This document shows positions 27,861-35,915 of a stretch of 64,000 bases of DNA, piece by piece. Source of the stretch: Alphaproteobacteria bacterium (GTDB lineage: Bacteria; Pseudomonadota; Alphaproteobacteria; UBA8366; Aestuariispiraceae); NCBI GenBank assembly GCA_006844765.1, contig SPJV01000098.1:36247-100246 (forward strand), given 5' to 3'. Every line of letters starts with the position of its first letter. Positions within the stretch are counted from its first letter, which is position 1. Both the position numbers and the translations under genes were made by a program. The notes below the pieces were generated by a model. That model searched no databases. It was not told where the DNA came from and worked only from the letters and a program-made list of their open reading frames with translations.

Positions 27861-28193
27861 TGTACTGGCTCCTGTAGGCTGTTTTCGAGTGCGGCTGAAT
27901 ATGTGGTTGCGAATTAATTGCAATATAATCAGAGAATTTTCAACGTCAAGCGAATTAGACGCGTTCTAAACGAAATTTTTCATACAAAGTTTTTGAAACG
28001 CCGTTTCCGGGTCGGTAGCGCACCGTTTCAGGCATCAAGGCGGGCTCTGCCGCTGAGCAGTAGAACGGCAGATTTACGGGATTAGAGGTGTTTTGGGCAC
28101 AGGGCACCTGAACCTTAGACTCGGTACCTTAATGTCGGCCCCTTCAAGACACCTATTGCAGCAATGGTTTAAACCATCTGACCAATTGTCCAA
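27861..28193. other. Intergenic region between peroxiredoxin and flavoprotein genes
   Basis: No gene seen in these 333 bases. It holds a 17-base palindrome TTGCGAATTAATTGCAA (27907-27923) upstream of the peroxiredoxin and a perfect 14-base palindrome ATGGTTTAAACCAT (28164-28177) just after the flavoprotein stop, possibly part of a terminator. Confidence 0.5.
27907..27923. promoter_or_regulatory. Candidate Fur/Mur-like operator upstream of peroxiredoxin
   Basis: TTGCGAATTAATTGCAA is a near-perfect palindrome. It fits the pattern TTGCnAnTnATTnGCAA described for alphaproteobacterial Fur/Mur sites with one mismatch. It lies 47 bases from the peroxiredoxin start, where a repressor could act. The motif is recalled from the literature, not searched. 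Confidence 0.35.
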
Positions 28194-30263
28194 CTAATCG
28201 GCCAGTGCCGCGACCTCTCTGCGGAATGAGGGGGCGTCGGTGTTGTTGGGGGTGTCCAGTTCGCGCGCATAGCGATGACCGGCATAAGTGGCCCAGGCGA
28301 TGGGGCCGGGGGCTTGGGCGTCACCGATGACTTTGATGGATTTGATACCGGCGCCATCCCACTCTGACTGTCGCGCCTTCAACCCCTGCCACAGGCTGTC
28401 ATCCTGTTGCCGGCTGGTGACCAGCACCACGGCATCTGCGGAGAGGTTGCGCTGTTGCCCTGAATAGACGCAGGCTGTTGTGACCGCATCCGGGCCAATG
28501 GCTTCGACGCCCCGGTTCAGTTCTATGCTGACACCCAGTTCCGCGAGGCGGCTATGGATTGCCGCCTGCTCCAAAGTGTTGTTGGTCCATTCGGAGACAT
28601 AGGCCGCCGGCGTGACCAAAGTGACCTCTGCCCCATTACGGGCCAGACATTCCGCGACGACACCGCCCATATAGTAATGATCATCGTCGAAAAGGACGAC
28701 GCGCCCGGTCGGCAGCGTCCCGTCCATGATGTCATCGGGCGTGTAGAGCGGCATTTTGGGATCAATCGGCAGGGGCACGACATGCTGTCGGGCGACCCCA
28801 TCCCGCCGCCAGTGTGCCCCGGTTGCGATCACCACATGCTCAAAGCCGAATTCCAGAACCTGATCGGCATCAAGCCTGCTGTTCAGATAGATGTCGACAT
28901 TTGCGGCCTGGCTCAATTGATAGCGGCGATAGTCAGCGACGCGCCCCCAGGCGGACAGGCCGGGCAGGCGACATTCCCGGGCGACCCGGCCACCGATATC
29001 CTCCCCAGCCTCGGCAACCGCGACCGTATAGCCGCGCAGGCCAAGGGCGCGGGCGGCTTCCAACCCGGCGGGGCCGGCGCCCACCACCAGCACTGTCTCG
29101 CTACCGCCCTTGGGCGTGATCCGCTCCGGATGCCAGCCCTTCCGCCATTCCTCCATGAAGGTTGGGTTCTGGGTGCAGCGGGAAATCGACATCGTCATGT
29201 CCCCGGTGATGCACATATTACAGCCGATACATTCCCGGATATCCTCGACCCGGCCTTCTTCCACCTTCTTCGGCAGATAGGGGTCGGCGATGGAGGGGCG
29301 GGCGCAGCCGATGAAGTCGAGCACCCCGGTATTGATCTGTTTCACCATGACATCGGGGGAGGTGAAGCGCCCAACCCCGACAACCGGTTTCGGCGTCAAA
29401 GCCTTGATGCCGGAGACGAGCTCCTGCTGTGCGGCTTCCTCCTTAAAGCGTGACGGGCCGGAGCAATCCTCCCACGCCCCATGCGCCAGATCCCAAATAT
29501 CCGGCAGATCGCCATGCATCTCGATCAGGTCGCGCAGTTCTGCGTTGGAAAAGCCGAGATCCCGGACGGATTCCTCCAAGGACAGCCGCAGGGCGACGGC
29601 GCATTGATCGCCGATCACATCCTTCGCATCCGACACCAATTCCCGCATCAGGCGGGCGCGGTTCTCCAGACTGCCGCCATATTCATCGCTGCGCTGATTC
29701 GTGGCGGTGGAGAGGAAATGCTGGATGACGCCGAAGCCATGGGCCCCATAGAGGCAGACGATATCGAACCCGCATTGCTTCGCCCGCTCAAACGCGATGC
29801 GGTGCCAGCGGCGCAGGTCCCTGATATCCTCCCGATCCATCGCGCGGGCCTGAACCGGATCGTTGGTGAAGGTCCGGATCGGCAGCGCGGTCGGCGCCAT
29901 CGGGACTTCTTTCGTATAGAGGTTAGGCCCGTTCACACCGGGATAGGCCAGCTCAATCCCCGCCAGCGCGCCATGCTCATGGATCGCATCAGCCATCCGC
30001 GCCAGCATCGGCAAGTCCTGATCTTCCCAGATGCGCAGTTCGATATAGGGGGTGATCTCAGAGCTATGGTGGATCTCGCATTGTTCGGTGAAGATGACAC
30101 CCCAACCGCCTTCTGCCTTAACCCGCCGCATCTCCGCCGCCGCCGAAGGATCGCGATAGCCCCCACCATTGCAATGGGGCACCTGATAGAAGCGGTTCTT
30201 CGCCGTCACCGGCCCAATGGCCAATGGCTCAAACAAAATATCGTAACGAGCCTCACGCGGCAT
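28194..30263 (-). CDS. Trimethylamine/dimethylamine dehydrogenase-family iron-sulfur flavoprotein
   Basis: 689 residues. N-terminal FMN barrel, then a [4Fe-4S] site and an FAD/ADP-binding half. Cys31 in FYQVPHCNGGG matches the Cys30 that covalently binds FMN in trimethylamine dehydrogenase; Cys345, 348, 351 and 363 (CIGCNMC...SRC) would hold the cluster; VLVVGAGPAGLEAARALG binds the dinucleotide. The YGAH and GPSRF segments are kept. The aromatic substrate bowl is not: position 60 is Gln (Gln61 here, as in dimethylamine dehydrogenase), and the Trp264 and Trp355 equivalents are small or acidic. The substrate is therefore probably an N-methylated or other amine, not trimethylamine. The C-terminal tail is shorter. 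Start at 30263 (MPREARYDILFEP) fits the family. Confidence 0.85.
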   Translation of the reverse strand: MPREARYDILFEPLAIGPVTAKNRFYQVPHCNGGGYRDPSAAAEMRRVKAEGGWGVIFTEQCEIHHSSEITPYIELRIWEDQDLPMLARMADAIHEHGALAGIELAYPGVNGPNLYTKEVPMAPTALPIRTFTNDPVQARAMDREDIRDLRRWHRIAFERAKQCGFDIVCLYGAHGFGVIQHFLSTATNQRSDEYGGSLENRARLMRELVSDAKDVIGDQCAVALRLSLEESVRDLGFSNAELRDLIEMHGDLPDIWDLAHGAWEDCSGPSRFKEEAAQQELVSGIKALTPKPVVGVGRFTSPDVMVKQINTGVLDFIGCARPSIADPYLPKKVEEGRVEDIRECIGCNMCITGDMTMSISRCTQNPTFMEEWRKGWHPERITPKGGSETVLVVGAGPAGLEAARALGLRGYTVAVAEAGEDIGGRVARECRLPGLSAWGRVADYRRYQLSQAANVDIYLNSRLDADQVLEFGFEHVVIATGAHWRRDGVARQHVVPLPIDPKMPLYTPDDIMDGTLPTGRVVLFDDDHYYMGGVVAECLARNGAEVTLVTPAAYVSEWTNNTLEQAAIHSRLAELGVSIELNRGVEAIGPDAVTTACVYSGQQRNLSADAVVLVTSRQQDDSLWQGLKARQSEWDGAGIKSIKVIGDAQAPGPIAWATYAGHRYARELDTPNNTDAPSFRREVAALAD

Positions 30264-30537
30264 CGGCCCCTCCCCAAAAAACATCCGAATACAGATCAAC
30301 AAAGAAGGAGCTTAACGCCCAGATCCACGCCCCGCACGGCTAAAACGCTGGGTGGGAACGTTGATTCGTGGCCCCTATAGGTCAGGCGGGAGTTTCAAAC
30401 ACTCATAGCCCCCATACAGCCAGCAAGGTCCAAAAATCTAGGGAGTAATTTCCGATCTAAAGTTATTGGAGGCAGGCCCCCATGGTTCGCACCGCCGATA
30501 GGCTATGACCTTGACGCATCAACAAATCTTGAAAAAT

Positions 30538-30621
30538 TCAAGTTCTGTGTCTCCGGATGTAGTGCGCAAACTTCGTCGTAATTCGCTGTAGTTGCTCTAC
30601 AGTTTCATTCGGTTCGGTCAT
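30538..30621 (-). CDS. Possible small ORF, 27 residues, downstream of a secreted-protein gene
   Basis: The ATG at 30621 starts 5 bases after the stop codon of the gene at 30627-31370. Its Shine-Dalgarno GGGAG overlaps that stop (CCTAGGGAGTAA). It runs 27 codons to TGA. The peptide (MTEPNETVEQLQRITTK..., ending HYIRRHRT) has an acidic start and a basic, probably helical end. No family recognised. Coupling with the upstream gene is the main support; too short for ordinary gene calls. Confidence 0.4.
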   Translation of the reverse strand: MTEPNETVEQLQRITTKFAHYIRRHRT

Positions 30622-30626
30622 ATCGG

Positions 30627-31370
30627 TTACTCCCTAGGCGATGAGTAAAAACTATAGACGTTAAGTGCAGTTTCGGTCAGATCTGCGTCGAACCCCCGAA
30701 ACAAAACACCAGCTAGACACCCATAGATCCGTTTGAATGTATGGTTACGTGAGAAATTACTTGGGAGTTCCTCGGTCCGGAGATGGTCAAAGCCCAGGAT
30801 CAGGAAGTATTGATGCTGTTCTGAAACAGATAGAATGCCCCAACAACGGTTTGTAAATATCCTGCTAGGTCGGAACAAAATCAAAACAGACTGCAGTTCT
30901 TCAAACACGTCATCTCCTCGAACGAATTGCATAATGCCGGTGTTCGGGACCGCGCGTACCAGCGTGTTCCGGGGCAGTGTCCGAGACGGGTCCCAAGAGT
31001 TCAATTCCGGCCATTTCCGATGCTTCGGCACGACGGCGAGAACAGCATCCTGGTCGCCCGGTTCTTTGAGAAACTCCACCTCGATACCCACGGCTTCGGC
31101 GACGCATCGAATTCCCTTTCGAAACGCCAGCAACTCCCCTTCCGAATATGTGACAGGGCCGAATTCCTGCCCCCCGGTCTCGATATGGAACCGAAGCTTT
31201 TCGATTGGCAGGACGAGGTTCTCCCGGCTGATCACATTTTTCGTCTCATGCAGCTTTTTCTTGAGCATCAGCTTGCAAAGCTCGTCGAGATACTCCGAGC
31301 CGTTCACCTGCGCGGAGGCCGGATGTACGAGAGCCCCAAGCGCCGCCGCCAGCAGCAAAATACGAAGCAT
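30627..31370 (-). CDS. Exported protein of unknown function (weak DUF2927-like resemblance)
   Basis: 247 residues. MLRILLLAAALGALVHPASAQ is a good Sec signal peptide, cut after ASA, so the product is likely periplasmic. The mature part has an early Lys/Leu-rich helix (LDELCKLMLKKKLHE) and several cysteines (CKLM, IRCVAEAVG, NRCWGILS, YGCLAG). The end, CLAGVLFRGFDADLTETALNVYSFYSS, loosely resembles the DUF2927 C-terminus, but I am not sure. The start at 31370 was chosen for the signal peptide; the frame is open to 31661 without support. Divergent from the lipoprotein at 31902. Confidence 0.65.
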   Translation of the reverse strand: MLRILLLAAALGALVHPASAQVNGSEYLDELCKLMLKKKLHETKNVISRENLVLPIEKLRFHIETGGQEFGPVTYSEGELLAFRKGIRCVAEAVGIEVEFLKEPGDQDAVLAVVPKHRKWPELNSWDPSRTLPRNTLVRAVPNTGIMQFVRGDDVFEELQSVLILFRPSRIFTNRCWGILSVSEQHQYFLILGFDHLRTEELPSNFSRNHTFKRIYGCLAGVLFRGFDADLTETALNVYSFYSSPRE

Positions 31371-31901
31371 CCGCAAAACAATTCCAGGCGTAATGCGCGG
31401 TTCCTGCGTTCTGGCATTATCTCGACAAAAAATCGGTCGAAACGGCGCAAAAACATCCCCAATGGTTAAACGGTTGGGTGTTTTGGCATACAGAAATGTA
31501 CTTTGCTGATCTGTAAACAAGGGCTCTGAGGACATGATACCTATCTCCCGTTCCTCCCCTAGCATTCCATGATTGTCCGGTGTTATCCATCTTTTGGTTA
31601 TGGATCGGTCATGTGTTTTGCCAGTCCCTGATTTAAGTCGCGTTTGTTGCGCTTGACGCAAACGTATCGCCGGATCGGCTGTCTCGCCCCAGTGTGCGGG
31701 AGGCGCCTTCGTCCTCGGGAATTCAAACCGTCATCTGGTGAGTTTTTCTTCAAAACACCGTGGGCTTTCTGGCCACCGCGGCTCTCACGACTTTAGCTAT
31801 AACAATGATCTCATGTGATCTTGGAATAGCTAGAAATTAATTATAGTGTCCCCAGAATTGAGATTTTCTCTAACAGGTTTCGGTTGTCGGAGGCATGAGT
31901 G
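31371..31901. other. Divergent intergenic region, no gene seen
   Basis: About 530 bases between two oppositely transcribed exported-protein genes. It becomes AT-rich around 31790-31880, where a promoter for the lipoprotein is likely. The minus-strand open frame continuing from the secreted-protein gene shows no recognisable protein. No repeat or operator stood out. Confidence 0.5.
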
Positions 31902-32543
31902 ATGTCGAAGAGTGTTTGGCCTTTGGTATTCGTGTTGGTGTTGGGCGTGGCATCGTGCCGGCCGGCTACAATTCAGCAAGATAAAGAATTACCGGGAGAT
32001 GATCAGCGTGCTCTTGTTCTGATAGGCATTAGTAACCCGGACGAGGTGTTTGAGAACTCGTACTGGGAATTTTCGTGGAGTAGGGACGACGCCAATGAGC
32101 ATGTTGACAGTTGGACGGGCCGGTCTCCTGGATATGGGTTCTTCATTGATGGATATAACGTTACTGAAGAAAGAATTGAAGGAACCCAGTTCTATCTACG
32201 GCGCACGAATCCTGGGCAGTACTCGTTGACGACGAGTTCGCGTACGCAAAACCCAACATTGATTGATGTACTTGGTGCAGATAGTGGTGCAGGAACGTTT
32301 TACGCAACGTTTCCTCGATCTTTGGGGGAGGTCAATTTGGAGGCCGAAACGGTCACCTATATTGGGACGTACGAAGTTAAAAAGGGATCGTACACATGTC
32401 TCTACGCTTCTCAGGTATCTGCTGAAAACGAAAAAGCAAGCACCTTCATCGAACGATATTCGAGTTTGGGAATGCCGTTGACTTTTGACGTGCCTGCCGA
32501 CTTTCGATCATCTTCAAGCCCTTTTTGCAAAAGAATTCAATAA
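31902..32543 (+). CDS. Predicted lipoprotein, unknown function
   Basis: 213 residues. The N-terminus MSKSVWPLVFVLVLGVASC is a lipoprotein signal with lipobox VASC, so Cys19 would be lipidated and the protein membrane-anchored. The rest appears mostly beta-rich (SWTGRSPGYGFFIDGYNV, GEVNLEAETVTYIGTYEV) and ends with a second Cys near the C-terminus. No family recognised. The ATG at 31902 follows CGGAGG by 8 bases; a GTG three bases earlier is also possible. Its base composition is visibly more AT-rich than the neighbouring genes, suggesting it may have been acquired. Confidence 0.7.
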   Translation: MSKSVWPLVFVLVLGVASCRPATIQQDKELPGDDQRALVLIGISNPDEVFENSYWEFSWSRDDANEHVDSWTGRSPGYGFFIDGYNVTEERIEGTQFYLRRTNPGQYSLTTSSRTQNPTLIDVLGADSGAGTFYATFPRSLGEVNLEAETVTYIGTYEVKKGSYTCLYASQVSAENEKASTFIERYSSLGMPLTFDVPADFRSSSSPFCKRIQ

Positions 32544-32592
32544 ATTCCAGTGCCTCCGTGTTGAATGCATGCCGTGTTTGGGACTGCCCTGT

Positions 32593-32612
32593 ATCCCCGC
32601 TTGCGCGGGAAT
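32593..32612. repeat. dRS3-like palindrome (source of the IIPAQAGIQ pseudo-peptide)
   Basis: ATCCCCGCTTGCGCGGGAAT, inverted repeat ATCCCC/GGGAAT with an 8-base core. Its complement reads ATTCCCGCGCAAGCGGGGAT, very close to the dRS3 element known from Neisseria. The flanking bases translate on the minus strand to SPIIPAQAGIQ, the well-known spurious peptide from this repeat class. It lies between the lipoprotein and aguA genes. Confidence 0.7.
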
Positions 32613-32650
32613 GATGGGAGAGGTTTGGTTCTGAGGGTTTGTAAATTCCC

Positions 32651-33655
32651 TCACAGCTTCGGCTGTTGTTGGGTGATGCAGTGGATGCCGCCGCCGCCTC
32701 TGGTTATGTGGGTGACGGGGACTTGGGTGACGCTGCGGTCGGGGAAGGCGGCGGCGAGGGTTTCGTAGGCCTCTGCGTCTTCCGGGATGCCATAGCCGGG
32801 GATGACCAGCCCACCATTGGCGATGTAGAAATTCACATAGGATGAGCAGAAACCCCAATCGCCATGGCCGGCGCGGGACCGGGTCGGGGCCTCGCGGATG
32901 GTGATGAATTCGAGCGGCCGGCCTTGGGCGTCGGTCTGGCCTTCCAGGGCCGCGAAGTTTTTCTCTGTCGTTACCTTGCCGCTGTCATCGCCCTCTGCAG
33001 CCAATTCGAACAGCACTGTGCCGGGCTTGGTGAAGCAGGCGATCCCGTCGATATGACCATTGGTGCCGTGCTCCGCGTCGTTTCCGGGCAGCCAGATCAC
33101 TTTCTCGATGCCCAGCGTGCGGGCGAATTCCGCTTCTGCATGGGGGCGGGTCAGGCCCGGATTGCGGTTGGTGTTGAAGGTGACACTGTCGGTGGTGATC
33201 AGTGTGCCTTGTCCGTCGACGGCGATATTGCCGCCTTCCGTTGACAGGGCGGAGGTGATGGGGCTACCCCCCAGACCTTCAGTGAGGCGCCGGCCAAGGG
33301 CTGCATCCTTCTGGAATTCTGTATTCGCACCACCCCAACCATTGAAGCGCCAGCACACGCCGGCCAGCCGAGCGTCGTCTTCAATGACGAAGCTGGGGCC
33401 ACAATCCCGGCACCAGGCGTCATCAACGGGATATTCCACGACCTCGATATCGGCACCGAGCATATCCCGGGCTTTGGCGGCGCTATGGGGGTTGGTGACG
33501 ACGCTCAGCGGCTCATAATTACGGATCGCATGGGCGACGCCGGTATATTCGCGCTGCACCGGCTCCAGCTCATCTTCCCAGAGCGGCGCATCGGGCCATA
33601 TCATCCAGCAGCGTTCGTGATCTTCCCATTCAGCGGGCATGCGGCGGCGGGTCAT
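32651..33655 (-). CDS. aguA: Agmatine deiminase (peptidyl-arginine deiminase family)
   Basis: Converts agmatine to N-carbamoylputrescine and ammonia, leading to putrescine. 334 residues. Family marks: MPAEWEDHERCWMIWP, the DDAWCRDCGPSFV loop, GHIDGIACF with the catalytic His/Asp, and the nucleophile Cys326 in GGGGIHCITQQQP. The loop reads CRDCGPSF rather than the usual VRDTGPTF, so the substrate could be a related guanidino compound. No partner genes (aguB, speA) are near. Converges with the lipoprotein gene; the gap contains the dRS3-like palindrome. Confidence 0.9.
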   Translation of the reverse strand: MTRRRMPAEWEDHERCWMIWPDAPLWEDELEPVQREYTGVAHAIRNYEPLSVVTNPHSAAKARDMLGADIEVVEYPVDDAWCRDCGPSFVIEDDARLAGVCWRFNGWGGANTEFQKDAALGRRLTEGLGGSPITSALSTEGGNIAVDGQGTLITTDSVTFNTNRNPGLTRPHAEAEFARTLGIEKVIWLPGNDAEHGTNGHIDGIACFTKPGTVLFELAAEGDDSGKVTTEKNFAALEGQTDAQGRPLEFITIREAPTRSRAGHGDWGFCSSYVNFYIANGGLVIPGYGIPEDAEAYETLAAAFPDRSVTQVPVTHITRGGGGIHCITQQQPKL

Positions 33656-33810
33656 GTTTTACTCTCCCCTTAGTCTGTATGAGGCTATGCTCGGGCAGAG
33701 AGGCGCGCGTCGCAATTGACCCAAAAGGGATAGGCTGGCAGATGGACTGGATTACGGTTCGAAACGCGCTTCGCCGCGATGGGCGAGGCGCAAAAAGGTA
33801 GACATTGACC

Positions 33811-34560
33811 ATGACTGATAGGCTGAAAATATCGGATGTTCTTCAGGGGGATGTACTGCAGGGAGATGGCCTTCCCGCGTCTACCGGGTCAGATGGGCTT
33901 GCCCGCTTCGTCGCGGCGATGGGGCATGATCTTCGCACGCCGCTGAGCGCAGTTACGGGCTATAGCGGGCTGATGCTTGATGCGGCGGCGGAAGAAGGGT
34001 TGTCGGAACAGGCGATTGCAGACCTATCCAATATCCGGGAAGCGGGCGGCAGGATGCTGTGGCTGCTCAACGCCGTGATTGACCTTGCAAAGCTACAGGC
34101 CGGGACCATTGCGGCGGATATGCAATCGGTCGACCTGCTGGCGGAGGTTGCTGTAACGCTGAAGGAGGCGCGGCGGCGCGGTGAGGTTTCGGAGAAACTG
34201 CCGGAAGGGGCCATTACTCTCCAGTCGGATCCGGCCATTTTGCGGCGCGGTTTGTCTCATATGCTGGAAGCCGGGCGGGGTCTGACCGCCGATGGAAATA
34301 TTGCACTGATCGTCGAACAGGATGGTGAGGGTGTTCGGATTGCCGTACGGATCAACGGGGCTGACTTGACCCCGGATGATCTGCAGTTTGCGCTGAATGC
34401 CTTGGCTGAGCCGGAAGCGGCGATTGCGGCCCGCGCAGGAGAAGCCGGGATTAGCTTATGCGCGGCACGGGCTTTCGCGTCTTGCATTGGTGCCGAAATC
34501 TCGGTGCTGGACGACGGCGACGGCGTCGTCATGATCGAATTGCGCCTGCCTGCCGTGTAA
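33811..34560 (+). CDS. Histidine kinase-like protein with HisKA domain and degenerate ATPase domain
   Basis: 249 residues, cytoplasmic, no membrane helix. The HisKA motif GHDLRTPLSAVTGYSGLML places the phospho-acceptor at His39, with the usual second dimerisation helix after it. The C-terminal half has the secondary-structure order of a HATPase domain (ending AEISVLDDGDGVVMIELRLP), but the N box, the DxGxG (G1) and the GLGL (G2) motifs are missing: G2 reads AGISLC. It therefore probably cannot use ATP and may act as a phosphotransferase or scaffold. Convergent with two stand-alone receiver genes. ATG 33811 is chosen; a TTG lies two codons upstream. Near its start a 15-base duplication encodes GDVLQGDVLQ. 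Confidence 0.75.
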   Translation: MTDRLKISDVLQGDVLQGDGLPASTGSDGLARFVAAMGHDLRTPLSAVTGYSGLMLDAAAEEGLSEQAIADLSNIREAGGRMLWLLNAVIDLAKLQAGTIAADMQSVDLLAEVAVTLKEARRRGEVSEKLPEGAITLQSDPAILRRGLSHMLEAGRGLTADGNIALIVEQDGEGVRIAVRINGADLTPDDLQFALNALAEPEAAIAARAGEAGISLCAARAFASCIGAEISVLDDGDGVVMIELRLPAV

Positions 34561-34562
34561 TA

Positions 34563-34631
34563 GGATGGGCATAAAGTTTTGGATGGGCACACAATACGGA
34601 AGTAAAAGGCTGCACGGAAGTAAAAGGCTGC
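34563..34631. repeat. Two adjacent 18-bp tandem duplications
   Basis: GGATGGGCA recurs at 34563 and 34581 (18 bases apart), and the 18-mer ACGGAAGTAAAAGGCTGC is present twice in perfect tandem at 34596-34613 and 34614-34631. They fill the short gap between the convergent kinase-like and receiver genes. Confidence 0.85.
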
Positions 34632-34646
34632 TTGCCTTGTTGCGTA

Positions 34647-35069
34647 TTAGACTGCGCCTGCCGGTTCAGATTTTTTGCTGGCCGGCTCTTTGGCCAACAG
34701 CTCCGCGACACATTCTGTGAGTTCATCCGGTTCAAACGGTTTCGCCAGAACGGCATCCGCGCCGATCTTTGTTGCGGCTTTCAATGCATCGTTAGGGGAC
34801 ATGCCGGAGTATCCAGCGGAGATCGCCAGGATTTTGCTGGTGGGGAATTGATCACGAAACGCCTTTATCCCTTCAATGCCGCCCATGCCGCGCATGAAGA
34901 TATCGCTGATCAAACAGGCGAAGTTGCCGTTTCTCGCTATTTTAAGCCCGCTCTCCATATCTGAGGCAATGATCATGCGGTATCCGCGTTTTTGAAGCGT
35001 CCGCGAAACAATGTCCAAGGTGTAACGATCATCTTCAACAAGCAAAATATTTTTCGGTATAGTGGCCAC
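34647..35069 (-). CDS. Single-domain response regulator (receiver)
   Basis: 140 residues. Receiver fold: acidic pair in LLVEDDRYTLD, phospho-acceptor Asp56 in CLISDIFMRGMGG, Ser of the T/S switch in AISAGYSG and Lys in LAKPFEPDEL. No output domain; the last 20 residues are a Lys/Glu/Pro tail. The GTG start at 35069 (VATIPKNILLVED) is chosen because AAGAGGA precedes it at good spacing; the frame stays open to 35126 without a Shine-Dalgarno. It follows the other receiver gene by about 70 bases on the same strand. Confidence 0.88.
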   Translation of the reverse strand: MATIPKNILLVEDDRYTLDIVSRTLQKRGYRMIIASDMESGLKIARNGNFACLISDIFMRGMGGIEGIKAFRDQFPTSKILAISAGYSGMSPNDALKAATKIGADAVLAKPFEPDELTECVAELLAKEPASKKSEPAGAV

Positions 35070-35138
35070 TGCGATCCTCTTGATTCTAATGATAGAAAAG
35101 CAACTTGCCTCAAGCTTACCTATCAAACATTTATATGC

Positions 35139-35501
35139 TTATGATGGGACCAAATCATTAATTTTTTCTAACAACCTTTCGATTTCGACGGGTTTCGTAT
35201 CAAAATCATCACATCCCGCTGAAATCGCGCGTTCTCGATCCGCATCGTCATCGCTCGCGGTGAGGGCGATAATCGGTAGATCGGCTGTATTTTCATTTGC
35301 TCGGATATGCGCGACCGCGTCGAGGCCATCCAGAATAGGCAGAGAAAGATCCATCAGCACCAGATCCGGCTGTTCCGAAAAGGCGAGATCAATCCCGGCC
35401 TGTCCGTCGGTCGCTTCAACGATGTCGAAGCCTTTTCGCATCAGCTGCCGGGAGATCACAATGCGATTCATGTCATTATCTTCGACCAAAAGGATTTTCA
35501 T
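35139..35501 (-). CDS. Single-domain response regulator, DivK-like receiver
   Basis: 120 residues, a stand-alone receiver. Acidic pocket in ILLVEDNDMNRIV, phospho-acceptor Asp51 in PDLVLMDLSLPILDGL, Thr in IIALTAS and Lys in DFDTKPVEIERLL. The VEDNDMNR start and the AGCDDF...KP end resemble DivK/CheY-like receivers that relay phosphate between kinases. No output domain. Its partner is unknown; the degenerate kinase at 33811 and the CckA-like kinase at 37843 are nearby candidates. Confidence 0.88.
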   Translation of the reverse strand: MKILLVEDNDMNRIVISRQLMRKGFDIVEATDGQAGIDLAFSEQPDLVLMDLSLPILDGLDAVAHIRANENTADLPIIALTASDDDADRERAISAGCDDFDTKPVEIERLLEKINDLVPS

Positions 35502-35630
35502 GATGGTGGTCTACTCGCGCTTTTCGTTGTGAGGACTGAGGTGCCCTTTGTATAGGATCGAACCAACAAAGTTTTCTCATCAATCTGTCCAGACTAGACC
35601 GCCGGGAAAGAATCGTCACATCTGATAATC

Positions 35631-35900
35631 ATGAACGCTGAACAGGCTCTCGAAGTCGCCCATGAGGCTATCTTTACGCTCCTGGTTGTCTCCACACCGA
35701 TCATGGTGGTGGGGCTGGCCGTCGGGCTGACGATTGCCGTGTTTCAGGCACTGACACAGATACAGGAAGTCACCCTGACCTTTGTGCCGAAGATTATCGT
35801 TGTCTTCATTTCACTCATCATCCTGCTGCCCTTTATGCTCGATCAGATGGAACAGTTGATGCTTCTTTTGACCGATAAAATCGTTGTTCTGGGCCAGTAG
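35631..35900 (+). CDS. fliQ: Flagellar export apparatus protein FliQ
   Basis: Small integral membrane subunit of the flagellar type III export gate (FliP5-FliQ4-FliR1). 89 residues with two long hydrophobic helices joined by FQALTQIQEVTLTFVPKI, the FliQ signature. First of the fliQ-fliR-flhB run, each separated by short gaps. Upstream lies 129 bases containing one GANTC site but no obvious flagellar promoter. Confidence 0.95.
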   Translation: MNAEQALEVAHEAIFTLLVVSTPIMVVGLAVGLTIAVFQALTQIQEVTLTFVPKIIVVFISLIILLPFMLDQMEQLMLLLTDKIVVLGQ

Positions 35901-35915
35901 CGAAGGGCGCGCGCG

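Noticed and set aside
31371..31661. N-terminal extension of the secreted protein
   Set aside because: The extension would bury a clear signal peptide and shows no recognisable sequence.
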